A stretch of DNA of 54,084 bases from Catellatospora methionotrophica (GTDB lineage Bacteria > Actinomycetota > Actinomycetes > Mycobacteriales > Micromonosporaceae): assembly GCF_011297335.1 (NCBI RefSeq), contig NZ_JAAOTJ010000029.1:1-54084 (forward strand), in the 5' to 3' direction. Shown here piece after piece: positions 40,669-48,033 of this stretch. The position numbers and the translations under genes were made by a program. The notes beneath the pieces were generated by a model. The model did no database searches and was not told the DNA's origin. It saw nothing but the letters and a program-made list of their open reading frames with translations. Within the stretch, counting starts at the first letter, position 1. Each line of letters opens with the position of its first letter.

Positions 40669-41565
40669 CTAATCCTCTTCCGCTTCGCGCCCGAGCCGCG
40701 CCTCGACGGCCGCGGGCTCGTACATCTCCTCGACGATGCGCAGGTAGAGCTCGTTCGGGTTGGGCATGTGGTCGACCTTGCTGAGCGCCTGGTCCTGGCC
40801 CGCGGATTCCAGCACGAACGTGCCGTAGTTGAGCATGCGGCCCAGCGGGGACTGCTCGTACTTCATGTCGGTGACCTTCAGCAGTGGCATCATCGCCACC
40901 TTGCGAGTGATGAGCCCGTTGACGAGCATCAGTCGCTTGTTGGTCAGGATGAAGCGGTCGAAGTACCAGTCGGCGACCACCCAGGCGACCCAGCTCATCA
41001 CCAGCGCCCAGATCACCACCGCCACCACCCACATGCCCGCGACGTCCTGCTTCGCCAGGAAGCCGGACAGGTAGCCCAGCGCGAAGGTGGCGAAGACGCC
41101 GATCAGCAGCGGGTTGGTCAGGTGGACCCAGTGCCGCTTCCACTCCCCGCGGTAACGCTCGGTGGGGAACAGGTAGCGCGCGACCATGGAGCTCGGCTCG
41201 TCCTCGAGCGGGAGCACCCGGCGCGGGCCCAGCGGCACCCCGGACGCGTCGAAGCGCAGTCCGGCGAGTTCCTCTTCGCTGAAGTTCGGAAGCTCGTCAC
41301 CCAGCGGCGCCGTCGAGGCGTCACCGGGGGGTCTGCCTCCGGCGCCGCCCGAGGCGGCACCGGCGTTGGCCCCCACGGTGGCCATGCCGATGAAGTGTGC
41401 GTGGTCGCCCGGATCGATGTGCTCGTCCTCAGCCGGTGGCTGGGCCTCCGCACGCGTTCGCGGGATCGGCTCCGTGTCGCGCTCACGGCGACCGGACCAC
41501 TCCGGGCCGTCAGGGCCCGGAGTGCGCTCTTCGCTTGGCTCGTCCGGCCCCAGACCGCCGATCAT
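40669..41565 (-). CDS. PH-domain (bPH2-type) membrane protein
   Basis: 298 aa. The first ~130 residues are a charged, disordered cytoplasmic region. Two membrane helices follow at about 152-170 and 178-200, then a bacterial PH domain: 'VADWYFDRFILTNKRLMLVNGLITRKVAMMPLLKVTDMKYEQSPLGR...YGTFVLESAG'. 'HMPNPNELYLRIVEEMY' near the C-terminus is typical of these proteins. Function unknown, likely membrane scaffolding or stress. It starts 5 bp after the 52-aa membrane gene, so the two are probably co-translated. Confidence 0.88.
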   Translation of the reverse strand: MIGGLGPDEPSEERTPGPDGPEWSGRRERDTEPIPRTRAEAQPPAEDEHIDPGDHAHFIGMATVGANAGAASGGAGGRPPGDASTAPLGDELPNFSEEELAGLRFDASGVPLGPRRVLPLEDEPSSMVARYLFPTERYRGEWKRHWVHLTNPLLIGVFATFALGYLSGFLAKQDVAGMWVVAVVIWALVMSWVAWVVADWYFDRFILTNKRLMLVNGLITRKVAMMPLLKVTDMKYEQSPLGRMLNYGTFVLESAGQDQALSKVDHMPNPNELYLRIVEEMYEPAAVEARLGREAEED

Positions 41566-41570
41566 GTGAG

Positions 41571-41729
41571 CTAAGCGACCAGGCTGCCGAAGAAGTCACC
41601 GAAACCCTGGGCGATGTCCATGACGGTGCCACCCAGTGTCTTCACGACGTTCGCCGCAGAATCGGGCCGGAACGCCACAAAGAAGATCAAAAAGGCGATG
41701 CCGCCCCACGTGAGGATCTTCTTGATCAT
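41571..41729 (-). CDS. Conserved 52-aa membrane protein
   Basis: A 52-codon minus-strand frame from ATG 41729. It has a Lys-Lys start 'MIKKILTWGG', one membrane helix ('IAFLIFFVAF') and an amphipathic second half ('GGTVMDIAQGFGDFFGSLVA'). GGAGGGGG lies about 9 nt upstream. It ends 5 bp before the PH-domain gene. This layout of N-terminal helix plus amphipathic tail suggests a small subunit or regulator of the PH protein. I recall similar small proteins upstream of PH-domain genes in other actinobacteria, but function is unknown. Confidence 0.75.
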   Translation of the reverse strand: MIKKILTWGGIAFLIFFVAFRPDSAANVVKTLGGTVMDIAQGFGDFFGSLVA

Positions 41730-41886
41730 GTCGGGCTATCCCCCTCCGCCTGGCCTGTGTCCACTCGACATTAGGTGGCCGTGGCGAGACTCAGCGTATC
41801 AGTAACGGTGCCTGCCGAGAATCATTAGCGCATATCCGTGCCATGGTCCCTGAGCAGCGTCCGATGAGGAAAGTAAGGAAGTCGAC

Positions 41887-42543
41887 TCAACGCGTGGGAC
41901 GCAGCCGCGGCGACAGCGCGCCGAACACCAGTTCCGGCGGCAGCCAGTCGCTCAGGTCCTGCAGCACGACGTCCTCGGACAGCAGGTAGCCGGCCTGTGC
42001 GGGCCAGGTCACGGCGTACAGCCAGCGGCCCCGAGCCTCCCCCGCGTACGCGCTGCGGTCGTCGGGCGTGGCCACCGCCCACAGTGGAGTCGGATGCCCG
42101 TCGGCCTTCACCTTCGCGTGCGCGCCGTGCCCGCCCTCGCGGTCCAGCAGCGCCGGGCCGGGGTCCGGGCCGGACAGCCCGGCGTAGTGCGCGCCGAGCC
42201 CCGTCCCCGGCTCCTCGGCGACCAGCACGACGTCGGCCGGGCCGTCGCTGAACGGCGTCGGGCCGCTGCACGCCAGCGCGGTGGCCGACACGCCGAAGCG
42301 GTCGTCGCCCGCCCACGCCACGCCCGTGACGGTCCAGCCGGTCGGCAGCGGCCAGAGGCACCACAGCGGCACCCCGGACTCGGCCGCGCGCTTGGTCGCG
42401 CAGGCCAGGACGTCATGGTTGACATGGCGGGCGGTGTGCAGCGGCGGCACCGGTCCGTCGCGCTCGCAGACCCAGCCGGAGTGTGCAAGACCGGGCGGCC
42501 GCAGATCGCCACCGCACCGCGGACATGACACCGCGAGCCCCAT
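41887..42543 (-). CDS. DUF6758-like protein
   Basis: 218 aa soluble protein opening with a zinc-ribbon-like 'SCPRCGGDLRPPGLAHSGWVC' (CxxC...C), then 'LWCLWPLPTGWTVTGVAWAGDDR' and 'DVVLVAEEPGTGLGAHYAGL'. The C-terminus has 'LYAVTWPAQAGYLLSEDVVLQDLSDWLPPELVFG'. It matches a conserved actinobacterial protein of unknown function. I use the ATG at 42543, which places the Cys motif at the N-terminus as in relatives; an ATG at 42567 is also open. It lies 63 bp after the TrmH-family gene on the same strand. Confidence 0.8.
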   Translation of the reverse strand: MGLAVSCPRCGGDLRPPGLAHSGWVCERDGPVPPLHTARHVNHDVLACATKRAAESGVPLWCLWPLPTGWTVTGVAWAGDDRFGVSATALACSGPTPFSDGPADVVLVAEEPGTGLGAHYAGLSGPDPGPALLDREGGHGAHAKVKADGHPTPLWAVATPDDRSAYAGEARGRWLYAVTWPAQAGYLLSEDVVLQDLSDWLPPELVFGALSPRLRPTR

Positions 42544-42606
42544 GAGGACAACTGTCCGCCCCGCCATCGGAGCACGTCAAGCCACTCACCAAGATCAGCC
42601 TGTGGC

Positions 42607-43389
42607 TCAGGCGGGGGGCGGCCCGGCGTACGCGCGAATCCAGGCGTGCATGGCGACCGCCGAGGCCACCCCGGCGTTGACCGACCGGGTCGAGCCGTAC
42701 TGGGCGATCGAGTACATCCGGTCGCAGGCCGCCCGCGCCGCCTCGGACAGCCCCGGGCCCTCCTGGCCGAACAGGAGCACGCAGTGCCGCGGCAGGGTGG
42801 TCGTCTCCAGGGGGAGGCTGCCGGGCAGGTTGTCGATGCCGATGACGGCCAGCCCCGCCCCGTGCGCCCAGGCGGCGAAGGGCTCGATCGCGTCGTGGTG
42901 GCGTACGTGCTGGTAGCGGTCGGTGACCATGGCCCCGCGGCGGTTCCAGCGACGGCGGCCCACGATGTGCACCTCGGCGGCCAGGAAGGCGTTCGCGGTG
43001 CGTACCACCGTGCCGATGTTGAAGTCGTGCTGCCAGTTCTCGATCGCGACGTGGAAGTCGTGCCGCCGGGTGTCCAGGTCGGCGACGATCGCCGCGTGCC
43101 GCCAGTAGCGGTACCGGTCCACCACGTTGCGCCGGTCCCCGGCGGCCAGCAGTTCCGGGTCGTAGTGGTCGCCGGACGGCCACGGCCCCGCCCACGGCCC
43201 CACGCCGACCGTCAGCTCGTCGTCGGCGGCCGGGCCGCCCGTGCCGAAGCCGTCGGAGACCGCCCCGTCGGCGACGGCCCGGTCCGACGGCGGGGCATCG
43301 CGGCCGGTGCGCTCGGCGGGCACACGGACGCCGCCGGGTCGCCGGTCGTGCGGCGGTGCGGCGGCGTCAGCGTCGCGTTCGATGGTCAC
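42607..43389 (-). CDS. TrmH/SpoU-family RNA 2'-O-methyltransferase
   Basis: 260 aa. The N-terminal ~75 residues are a disordered extension. The SPOUT domain has the three family motifs: 'NWQHDFNIGTVVRTANAFLA', 'CVLLFGQEGPGLSEAA' and 'SIAQYGSTRSVNAGVASAVAMHAW'. These form the knotted SAM site of tRNA/rRNA ribose methyltransferases. The exact target (tRNA G18 or a 23S position) cannot be read from sequence. TAAAGT stands 9 nt before the GTG, slightly longer than the leaderless spacing elsewhere in the window. Confidence 0.9.
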   Translation of the reverse strand: MTIERDADAAAPPHDRRPGGVRVPAERTGRDAPPSDRAVADGAVSDGFGTGGPAADDELTVGVGPWAGPWPSGDHYDPELLAAGDRRNVVDRYRYWRHAAIVADLDTRRHDFHVAIENWQHDFNIGTVVRTANAFLAAEVHIVGRRRWNRRGAMVTDRYQHVRHHDAIEPFAAWAHGAGLAVIGIDNLPGSLPLETTTLPRHCVLLFGQEGPGLSEAARAACDRMYSIAQYGSTRSVNAGVASAVAMHAWIRAYAGPPPA

Positions 43390-43409
43390 AAGTGAAGGAC
43401 TTTAGCTGG

Positions 43410-43943
43410 TCACACGTTGCGCAGCGCGTCCAGCAGGTCGGCCAGGAAGCGCTGCTCGGCCGGGCTGCGGGTGACCCCGCCGATGCCCAGCAGGCCGCCG
43501 GACCGGGACGCGCCGCAGACCTGGTCCGCGATCGCCTTCAGCCAGCGGCGGTAGGCCTGCCCGTCGGCGGGCGTGGCCCGCGAATCGAGCACGATGGCCG
43601 CGGCGCGGCAGCTCACCAGCACCTCGGTGATGGCGGCGTGCGGGTCGCGGAACTGCTCGGCGGCGGGCGGATCGGGCTCGGCCTCGGCGTAGATCGCGCC
43701 GACGATGGCTTTCACCAGCTCGGAGTCGACGTCGGCTCCGGCGGCGATGGCGTTGATGCCGGCCAGGCCCTCGTCGACCGTACGGCGGTCGCTGTCGGGT
43801 TCGGCGGAGGTGGCGGCGATCATGACACGGGCGGGCAGCCGGGTCAGCAGCTCCCACTCGTGCGGCTCGAAGGTCAGTGGGGCGATCTCCCGCCGGTACA
43901 GCTGGCGCGAGATCAGGTGATCCGCTGCGGAATTACTCGGCAT
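43410..43943 (-). CDS. Conserved hypothetical protein, 177 aa
   Basis: Soluble, helical, without known motif: 'LTFEPHEWELLTRLPARVMIAATSAEPDS' then 'TVDEGLAGINAIAAGADVDSELVKAIVGAIYAE' and 'PAEQRFLADLLDALRNV'. AGGAGGG about 6 nt before the ATG at 43943 makes the start secure. It lies 20 bp before the TrmH-family gene. I do not recognise a family name. Confidence 0.8.
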   Translation of the reverse strand: MPSNSAADHLISRQLYRREIAPLTFEPHEWELLTRLPARVMIAATSAEPDSDRRTVDEGLAGINAIAAGADVDSELVKAIVGAIYAEAEPDPPAAEQFRDPHAAITEVLVSCRAAAIVLDSRATPADGQAYRRWLKAIADQVCGASRSGGLLGIGGVTRSPAEQRFLADLLDALRNV

Positions 43944-44160
43944 GGCGACCCTCCTGAGGTCAGCATATGCCGCAAGCGCGGACGCTTGCCGCCAAGCGTG
44001 TCAATCACCCCCGGACCGGGGACCCGTTGTCTGTGATGTAGTTCTCGGCACGGTCTATGTACTCACCGGTAACGGCCGTGCAGAATCCTTTTCACCAGGG
44101 CGGGCGGCGGGTGCCGGGCAGGCCCCGCCGTTCGCCGCATCCAGGGGCGGGAGACGGACC

Positions 44161-44628
44161 ATGCAGTTCGGGCGCTACTTCGAGGAGTTCGAGGTCGGGG
44201 CGATCTACAAGCACTGGCCCGGCAAGACGGTCACCGAGTACGACGACCACCTCTTCTGCCTGCTGACGATGAACCACCACCCGCTGCACCTGGACGCCCA
44301 CTACGCGGCGACGCAGACCGAGTTCAAGCGCAACGTGGTGGTCGGCAACTACATCTACTCACTGCTGCTGGGCATGTCGGTGCCCGACGTCAGCGGCAAG
44401 GCCATCGCCAACCTGGAGGTCGAGAGCCTGCGCCACGTCGCGCCGACCTTCCACGGCGACACCATCTACGGCGAGACCACGGTCCTCGACAAGCGCGAGT
44501 CCGGCTCCAAGCCCGACCGCGGCGTGGTCAGCGTCGAGACCCGGGGCTACAACCAGGACGGCACCATGGTCTGCATCTTCAAGCGCAAGGTCATGGTCCC
44601 CAAACGCCCCGAAACCGCCCCCGAGTGA
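44161..44628 (+). CDS. MaoC-family dehydratase (probable mesaconyl-CoA hydratase)
   Basis: 155 aa hot-dog-fold enoyl-CoA hydratase. It has 'YFEEFEVGAIYKHWPGKTVTEYDDHLFCLLTMNHHPLHLDAHYA' (catalytic Asp/His region), 'NVVVGNYIYSLLLGMS' and 'GDTIYGETTVLDKRES'. Together with the acyl-CoA dehydrogenase (49228-50427) and CitE-type lyase (53069-54022) it matches the mesaconyl-CoA hydration step of the ethylmalonyl-CoA pathway. GGGAG lies 8 nt before the ATG. Palindrome copy 5 follows the stop by 28 bp. Confidence 0.9.
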   Translation: MQFGRYFEEFEVGAIYKHWPGKTVTEYDDHLFCLLTMNHHPLHLDAHYAATQTEFKRNVVVGNYIYSLLLGMSVPDVSGKAIANLEVESLRHVAPTFHGDTIYGETTVLDKRESGSKPDRGVVSVETRGYNQDGTMVCIFKRKVMVPKRPETAPE

Positions 44629-44656
44629 CCCCGCGGTCCCCGGAGACCCATTTTCA

Positions 44657-44719
44657 TAGACGCTGGCCTATTACATCGAGTATTTGTAGATCAAATTCGA
44701 TGTAATAGGCCAGCGTCTA
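44657..44719. repeat. 63-bp dispersed palindrome, copy 5
   Basis: Left arm 44657-44679, centre 44680-44696, right arm 44697-44719. Perfect arms; identical to copy 3 except for the last base of the centre (T for C). It lies between convergent stops, 28 bp past the MaoC gene and 38 bp past the DCC gene. Confidence 0.96.
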
Positions 44720-44757
44720 TTCAAAGGCGGGTGCGGAGCGCCGGCCAGCGTCGCGGG

Positions 44758-45132
44758 TCAAGGACGAGGTGGGGGTACGGCGCAGGCGGCGGTGCCGCCG
44801 GGGAGCTGGTGGCGGTGGCGGGCGACCCAGCGGTACACCGGCCAGGAGGCGAGGCCGACGCCAGGCAGGTCGAGGGCGGCGCCCAGCGGACGCCAGGCTG
44901 AGCGGCTCGCGCGCAGGAGCGCGGCGATCGCGTCCGGGCCGGCCAGCGCGGGACGGCCGGGCTCCACGTACTGCACCGCCGCCAGGCACTGCTCCCGGGT
45001 CAGGCCGAGGGCGGGCAGGTCGGCGCGGTGCCAGGGCACGATGGCGGCGTCGGTCGGGATCCGGCGGCGGATGAACTCGACGCACCGCGTACAGAAGGCG
45101 CAGTCGCCGTCGTAGACGAAGGTGGCGGTCAC
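44758..45132 (-). CDS. DCC-family thiol-disulfide oxidoreductase (DUF393)
   Basis: 124 aa. The N-terminal 'FVYDGDCAFCTRCVEFI' carries the DxDCxxCxxC motif that gives the family its name. It continues with 'AIVPWHRADLPALGLT' and a C-terminal 'ASWPVYRWVARHRHQLPGG'. Probably a small thioredoxin-like redox protein. It is divergent from the thioredoxin gene, a fitting neighbour. Confidence 0.88.
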   Translation of the reverse strand: MTATFVYDGDCAFCTRCVEFIRRRIPTDAAIVPWHRADLPALGLTREQCLAAVQYVEPGRPALAGPDAIAALLRASRSAWRPLGAALDLPGVGLASWPVYRWVARHRHQLPGGTAACAVPPPRP

Positions 45133-45282
45133 CTCTACATCGTCGCGCGCAACTCGCCCGCTGTTCGGCGGGATGCCCTGTGTGTCACCTCACCGTCGGT
45201 ACCGTGGACAGGACGGGAATGCACAGGATGGCGCAGTGGTTTAGATGGACGCTGGTCACTCTATGAAATGAGGAGCACGACG

Positions 45283-45639
45283 ATGGGCACCGTGGAGTTC
45301 ACCACCGAAAACTTCGGCGAGAAGACGAGCGGCGACGGCATCACGTTCGTCGACTTCTGGGCGAGCTGGTGTGGCCCGTGTGTCCGTTTCGCGCCGGTCT
45401 ACGAGCGGGCCGCCGAGGCGAACCCGGACGTCACCTTCGGCAAGGTCGACACCGAGGCGCAGCAGGAACTCGCCATGCACTTCAACATCCAGTCGATCCC
45501 CACGATCATGGCCATCCGCGACGGCGTGATCGTGTACTCGCAGCCGGGCGCGCTGCCCGAGGCCGCCTTCCTGGACCTGCTCCAGAAGGTGCGCGAGCTC
45601 GACATGGAGCAGGTGAAGGCGGACGCGACCGCCGCCTGA
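45283..45639 (+). CDS. trxA: Thioredoxin
   Basis: 118 aa single-domain thioredoxin with the active site 'VDFWASWCGPCVRFAPVYE' and the cis-Pro loop 'FNIQSIPTIMAI'. No signal peptide, so cytoplasmic. GAGGAG stands 7 nt before the ATG at 45283. The next gene starts 35 bp downstream behind a LexA-like box. Confidence 0.95.
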   Translation: MGTVEFTTENFGEKTSGDGITFVDFWASWCGPCVRFAPVYERAAEANPDVTFGKVDTEAQQELAMHFNIQSIPTIMAIRDGVIVYSQPGALPEAAFLDLLQKVRELDMEQVKADATAA

Positions 45640-45650
45640 CGTTCGATCGT

Positions 45651-45666
45651 TCGAACATATGTTTCA
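45651..45666 (+). promoter_or_regulatory. LexA (SOS) box-like sequence
   Basis: TCGAACATATGTTTCA matches the actinobacterial SOS consensus TCGAAC-N4-GTTCGA except at two bases on the right half. It is centred about 16 bp before the GTG of the Rv2578c-type gene, whose mycobacterial homologue is reported in the LexA regulon. Confidence 0.5.
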
Positions 45667-45674
45667 ATAGCGGG

Positions 45675-47723
45675 GTGCGCTGGACCCATCTGACCGACAG
45701 CACCCCGCCGGACGCGACCGCGCCGGTGCAGCAGCAGCTGCCCGGCGCGGTCGTGCGTACGTTCGACACCCCCGGCTTCGCCGGGATGACGTTCTACGAG
45801 GTACGCGCCAAGTCACTGATCAACAAGGTGGCGGGCGAGCCGCGCGGCGTGCCGTTCGAGTACACGATCAACCCTTATCGCGGCTGCACCCACGCCTGCT
45901 CGTACTGCCTGGCCGGAGACACTCCCGTGCTGATGGCCGACGGGCGCACCACCCCGATCTCCCAACTGCGCGTCGGCGACGCGATCATCGGCACCGTCCG
46001 CGAGGGCTCGTACCGGCGCTACGCGGTGACGCACGTGCGCGACAAGTGGTCCACGGTGAAGCCCGCCTACCGGGTGACCCTGCGCGACGGCACCGAGCTG
46101 GTGGCCAGCGGCGACCACCGGTTCCTGACCGACCGGGGCTGGAAGCACGTCACCGGGACCCGGTCGGGACCGGAGCAGCGGCCGCATCTGACGACCGGCA
46201 ACAAGCTGATGGGCACCGGCCGCTTCGCCGAGCAGCCCAAGGAGTCCCCGGAGTACCGGCGCGGTTACCTGCACGCCGTGCTGCGCCCGGAGCCGGACAC
46301 CGGCTACCGCGACCCGTACGGCACCGTGCCCCGGTTCCGGCTGGCGTCGGCCGAGCCGCAGCTGCTCAGCCGCACGATCGGCTACCTGCGCGAGTCGGGC
46401 GTGCACACCGCCGAGTACACGCCGCTGGGCCAGCGCACGGGGCTGCGCACGTACGCCCGGCGTGATCTCGATCTGATCGGCGTGCTGCTGCAGCGGCCGG
46501 AGGAACGCGACGCGGAGTGGGACAAGGGCTTCCTGGCCGGGGTCTTCGATGCCGAGGGCAGCCACACCCAGGGGCTGTGGCGCGTCGTGCACACCGACCC
46601 GGAGCTGGTCGAGCCGACCAGGGCGGCGCTGCGCGGATTCGGGTTCGACTTCGTGGTCGAGGACCGGCGCGACCCGATCGGGCTGCTCAGCCTGCGCCTG
46701 CTCGGCGGGCTGCCGGAGAAGCTGCGCTTCTTCCACCTGACCGACCCGGCGGTGACGAAGCGACGCACGGTGCAGGGGGTCGCCATCAAGGGCGCCGTGC
46801 CGCTGCACGTGACCTCGATCGAGCCGCTGGGCCTGGAGCTGCCGCTGTGGGACATCACCACCGGCACCGGCGACTTCATCGCCAACGGCGTGGTCAGCCA
46901 CAACTGCTTCGCCCGCAACACGCACAGCTACCTGGACCTGGACACCGGACACGACTTCGACTCGAAGATCGTGGTGAAGGTGAACGCCCCCGAGCTGCTG
47001 CGCCGCGAGCTGGCCTCGCCCCGCTGGGACGGCAAGCCGATCGCGATGGGCACCAACGTCGACTGCTACCAGCGCGCCGAGGGCCGCTACCAGCTCATGC
47101 CGGGCATCATCGGGGCGCTGTCGGACTGGTCGAACCCGTTCTCCATCCTCACCAAGGGCACCCTGATCCTGCGCGACCTGCCGTTGCTGCAGCGGGCGGC
47201 GCAGCGGGCCCGGGTGTCGGTGGCGTTCTCCATCGGTTTTCTCGACGAGGCGCTGTGGCGCTCGGTCGAGTCGGGCACGCCGAGCCCGTCGCGGCGGCTG
47301 GACGCGGTGCGCCGGATGACCGACGCGGGGGTGCGGGTCGGGGTGCTGATGGCACCGATCCTGCCCGGACTGTCCGACAGTGAGGAGCAGCTCGACGCGA
47401 CGGTCGGGGCGCTGGTCGCGGCGGGTGCCGCCAGCATCACGCCGCTGGTGCTGCACCTGCGGCCCGGCGCGCGGGAGTGGTATCTGGGCTGGCTCGCCGC
47501 GAACCGTCCCGAGCTGGTGCCGTTCTACGAGCGGCTCTACCCCGGCAAGCGGGCCTACGTGAGCGCCGACTACCAGCGCCTGGTGACCGCGAAGGTGCGC
47601 CGGGCCTGCCGACGGCACGGGCTGTCGGCCCGGGACACGCCTCGGGACCTGGTGCTGACCGGGGAGGAGACGGAACCGCCCGCCGCCTCGGAGGCGGCGG
47701 GCGTCCAGCTCACGCTTCTGTGA
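45675..47723 (+). CDS. Intein-containing Rv2578c-family radical SAM protein
   Basis: 682 codons: a 349-aa host protein interrupted by a 333-aa intein. The N-extein (1-77) ends in 'INPYRGCTHACSY', holding the first two Cys (71, 75) of the CX3CX2C cluster that binds 4Fe-4S. The third Cys is the first C-extein residue (411, 'CFARNTHSYLDLD'). The mature enzyme resembles Rv2578c/SplB-like radical SAM proteins, linked to DNA damage; the reaction is unknown. A LexA-like box lies just upstream. Its 3' end overlaps the convergent DUF3817 gene by 14 bp and contains that gene's terminator. The GTG at 45675 has a weak ribosome site. Confidence 0.92.
   Translation: MRWTHLTDSTPPDATAPVQQQLPGAVVRTFDTPGFAGMTFYEVRAKSLINKVAGEPRGVPFEYTINPYRGCTHACSYCLAGDTPVLMADGRTTPISQLRVGDAIIGTVREGSYRRYAVTHVRDKWSTVKPAYRVTLRDGTELVASGDHRFLTDRGWKHVTGTRSGPEQRPHLTTGNKLMGTGRFAEQPKESPEYRRGYLHAVLRPEPDTGYRDPYGTVPRFRLASAEPQLLSRTIGYLRESGVHTAEYTPLGQRTGLRTYARRDLDLIGVLLQRPEERDAEWDKGFLAGVFDAEGSHTQGLWRVVHTDPELVEPTRAALRGFGFDFVVEDRRDPIGLLSLRLLGGLPEKLRFFHLTDPAVTKRRTVQGVAIKGAVPLHVTSIEPLGLELPLWDITTGTGDFIANGVVSHNCFARNTHSYLDLDTGHDFDSKIVVKVNAPELLRRELASPRWDGKPIAMGTNVDCYQRAEGRYQLMPGIIGALSDWSNPFSILTKGTLILRDLPLLQRAAQRARVSVAFSIGFLDEALWRSVESGTPSPSRRLDAVRRMTDAGVRVGVLMAPILPGLSDSEEQLDATVGALVAAGAASITPLVLHLRPGAREWYLGWLAANRPELVPFYERLYPGKRAYVSADYQRLVTAKVRRACRRHGLSARDTPRDLVLTGEETEPPAASEAAGVQLTLL
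45906..46904 (+). mobile_element. Intein with LAGLIDADG homing endonuclease domain
   Basis: 333 aa, residues 78-410 of the precursor. Block A: 'CLAGDTPVLMADGRTTPISQ' with Cys1. Block B: 'LVASGDHRFLTDRGWKHV' with His148. Block F: 'LPLWDITTGTGDFIANGVV'. Block G: 'SHN' followed by Cys+1. All splice-essential residues (Cys1, block B His, penultimate His, terminal Asn, Cys+1) are present, so splicing should work. One LAGLIDADG motif is well kept ('FLAGVFDAEGSH', 287-295). The first ('RRGYLHAVLRPEPDTG') lacks the usual acidic residue in place, so endonuclease activity may be weak or lost. Confidence 0.93.
47677..47703 (-). terminator. Terminator hairpin of the DUF3817 gene, inside the radical SAM coding end
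   Basis: CGCCCGCCGCCTC and GAGGCGGCGGGCG form a perfect 13-bp inverted repeat around a single G, 6 bp after the DUF3817 stop and within the last ~15 codons of the convergent gene. Confidence 0.6.
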
Positions 47724-48033
47724 ACGAGGGCTGCCGGTCGGCGCCGCTGAGCCAGCCGACCACGCGCCGCTCCATGATGAACGACAGGAACGGGATGGTC
47801 CCGGCCAGCGCCACCAGCAGGATGCGGGTGACCGGCCACTGCACCCGGCGGGCCAGGTCGGCGACGGCGGCCAGGTAGACCACGTACAGCCAGCCGTGCA
47901 CCGGGGCGATGATCATCACGCCGAGGTTGTTGTCGCCGAAGTACTTCATCGGCATGGCGACTAGGGTCAGCGCGAGCAGCAGCACGCCCACGATCCAGGC
48001 GATGATGCGGTACCGGGTGAGTGCGCCGTTCAT
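47710..48033 (-). CDS. DUF3817 membrane protein
   Basis: 107 aa with three membrane helices. The family hallmark is 'MPMKYFGDNNLGVMIIAPVHGWLYVVYLAA', followed by 'ILLVALAGTIPFLSFIMERRV'. Function unknown; in other actinobacteria it is annotated as a small integral membrane protein. Its ATG overlaps the stop of the upstream gene (ATGA), and its stop overlaps the convergent radical SAM gene. Confidence 0.9.
   Translation of the reverse strand: MNGALTRYRIIAWIVGVLLLALTLVAMPMKYFGDNNLGVMIIAPVHGWLYVVYLAAVADLARRVQWPVTRILLVALAGTIPFLSFIMERRVVGWLSGADRQPSFTEA

Noticed and set aside
5431..44719. The five palindromes as a CRISPR array or as ordinary intrinsic terminators
   Set aside because: They are 8-13 kb apart with no spacers, so not CRISPR. 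They lack T-runs and keep exact length and outer sequence, unlike the seven ordinary hairpins found here, whose sequences are unrelated to each other.
45220..45262. Sequence resembling a tRNA 5' half (GGATGGCGCAGTGGTTTAGATGG) before the thioredoxin gene
   Set aside because: No matching acceptor, anticodon or T-arm follows, so no cloverleaf can be built.
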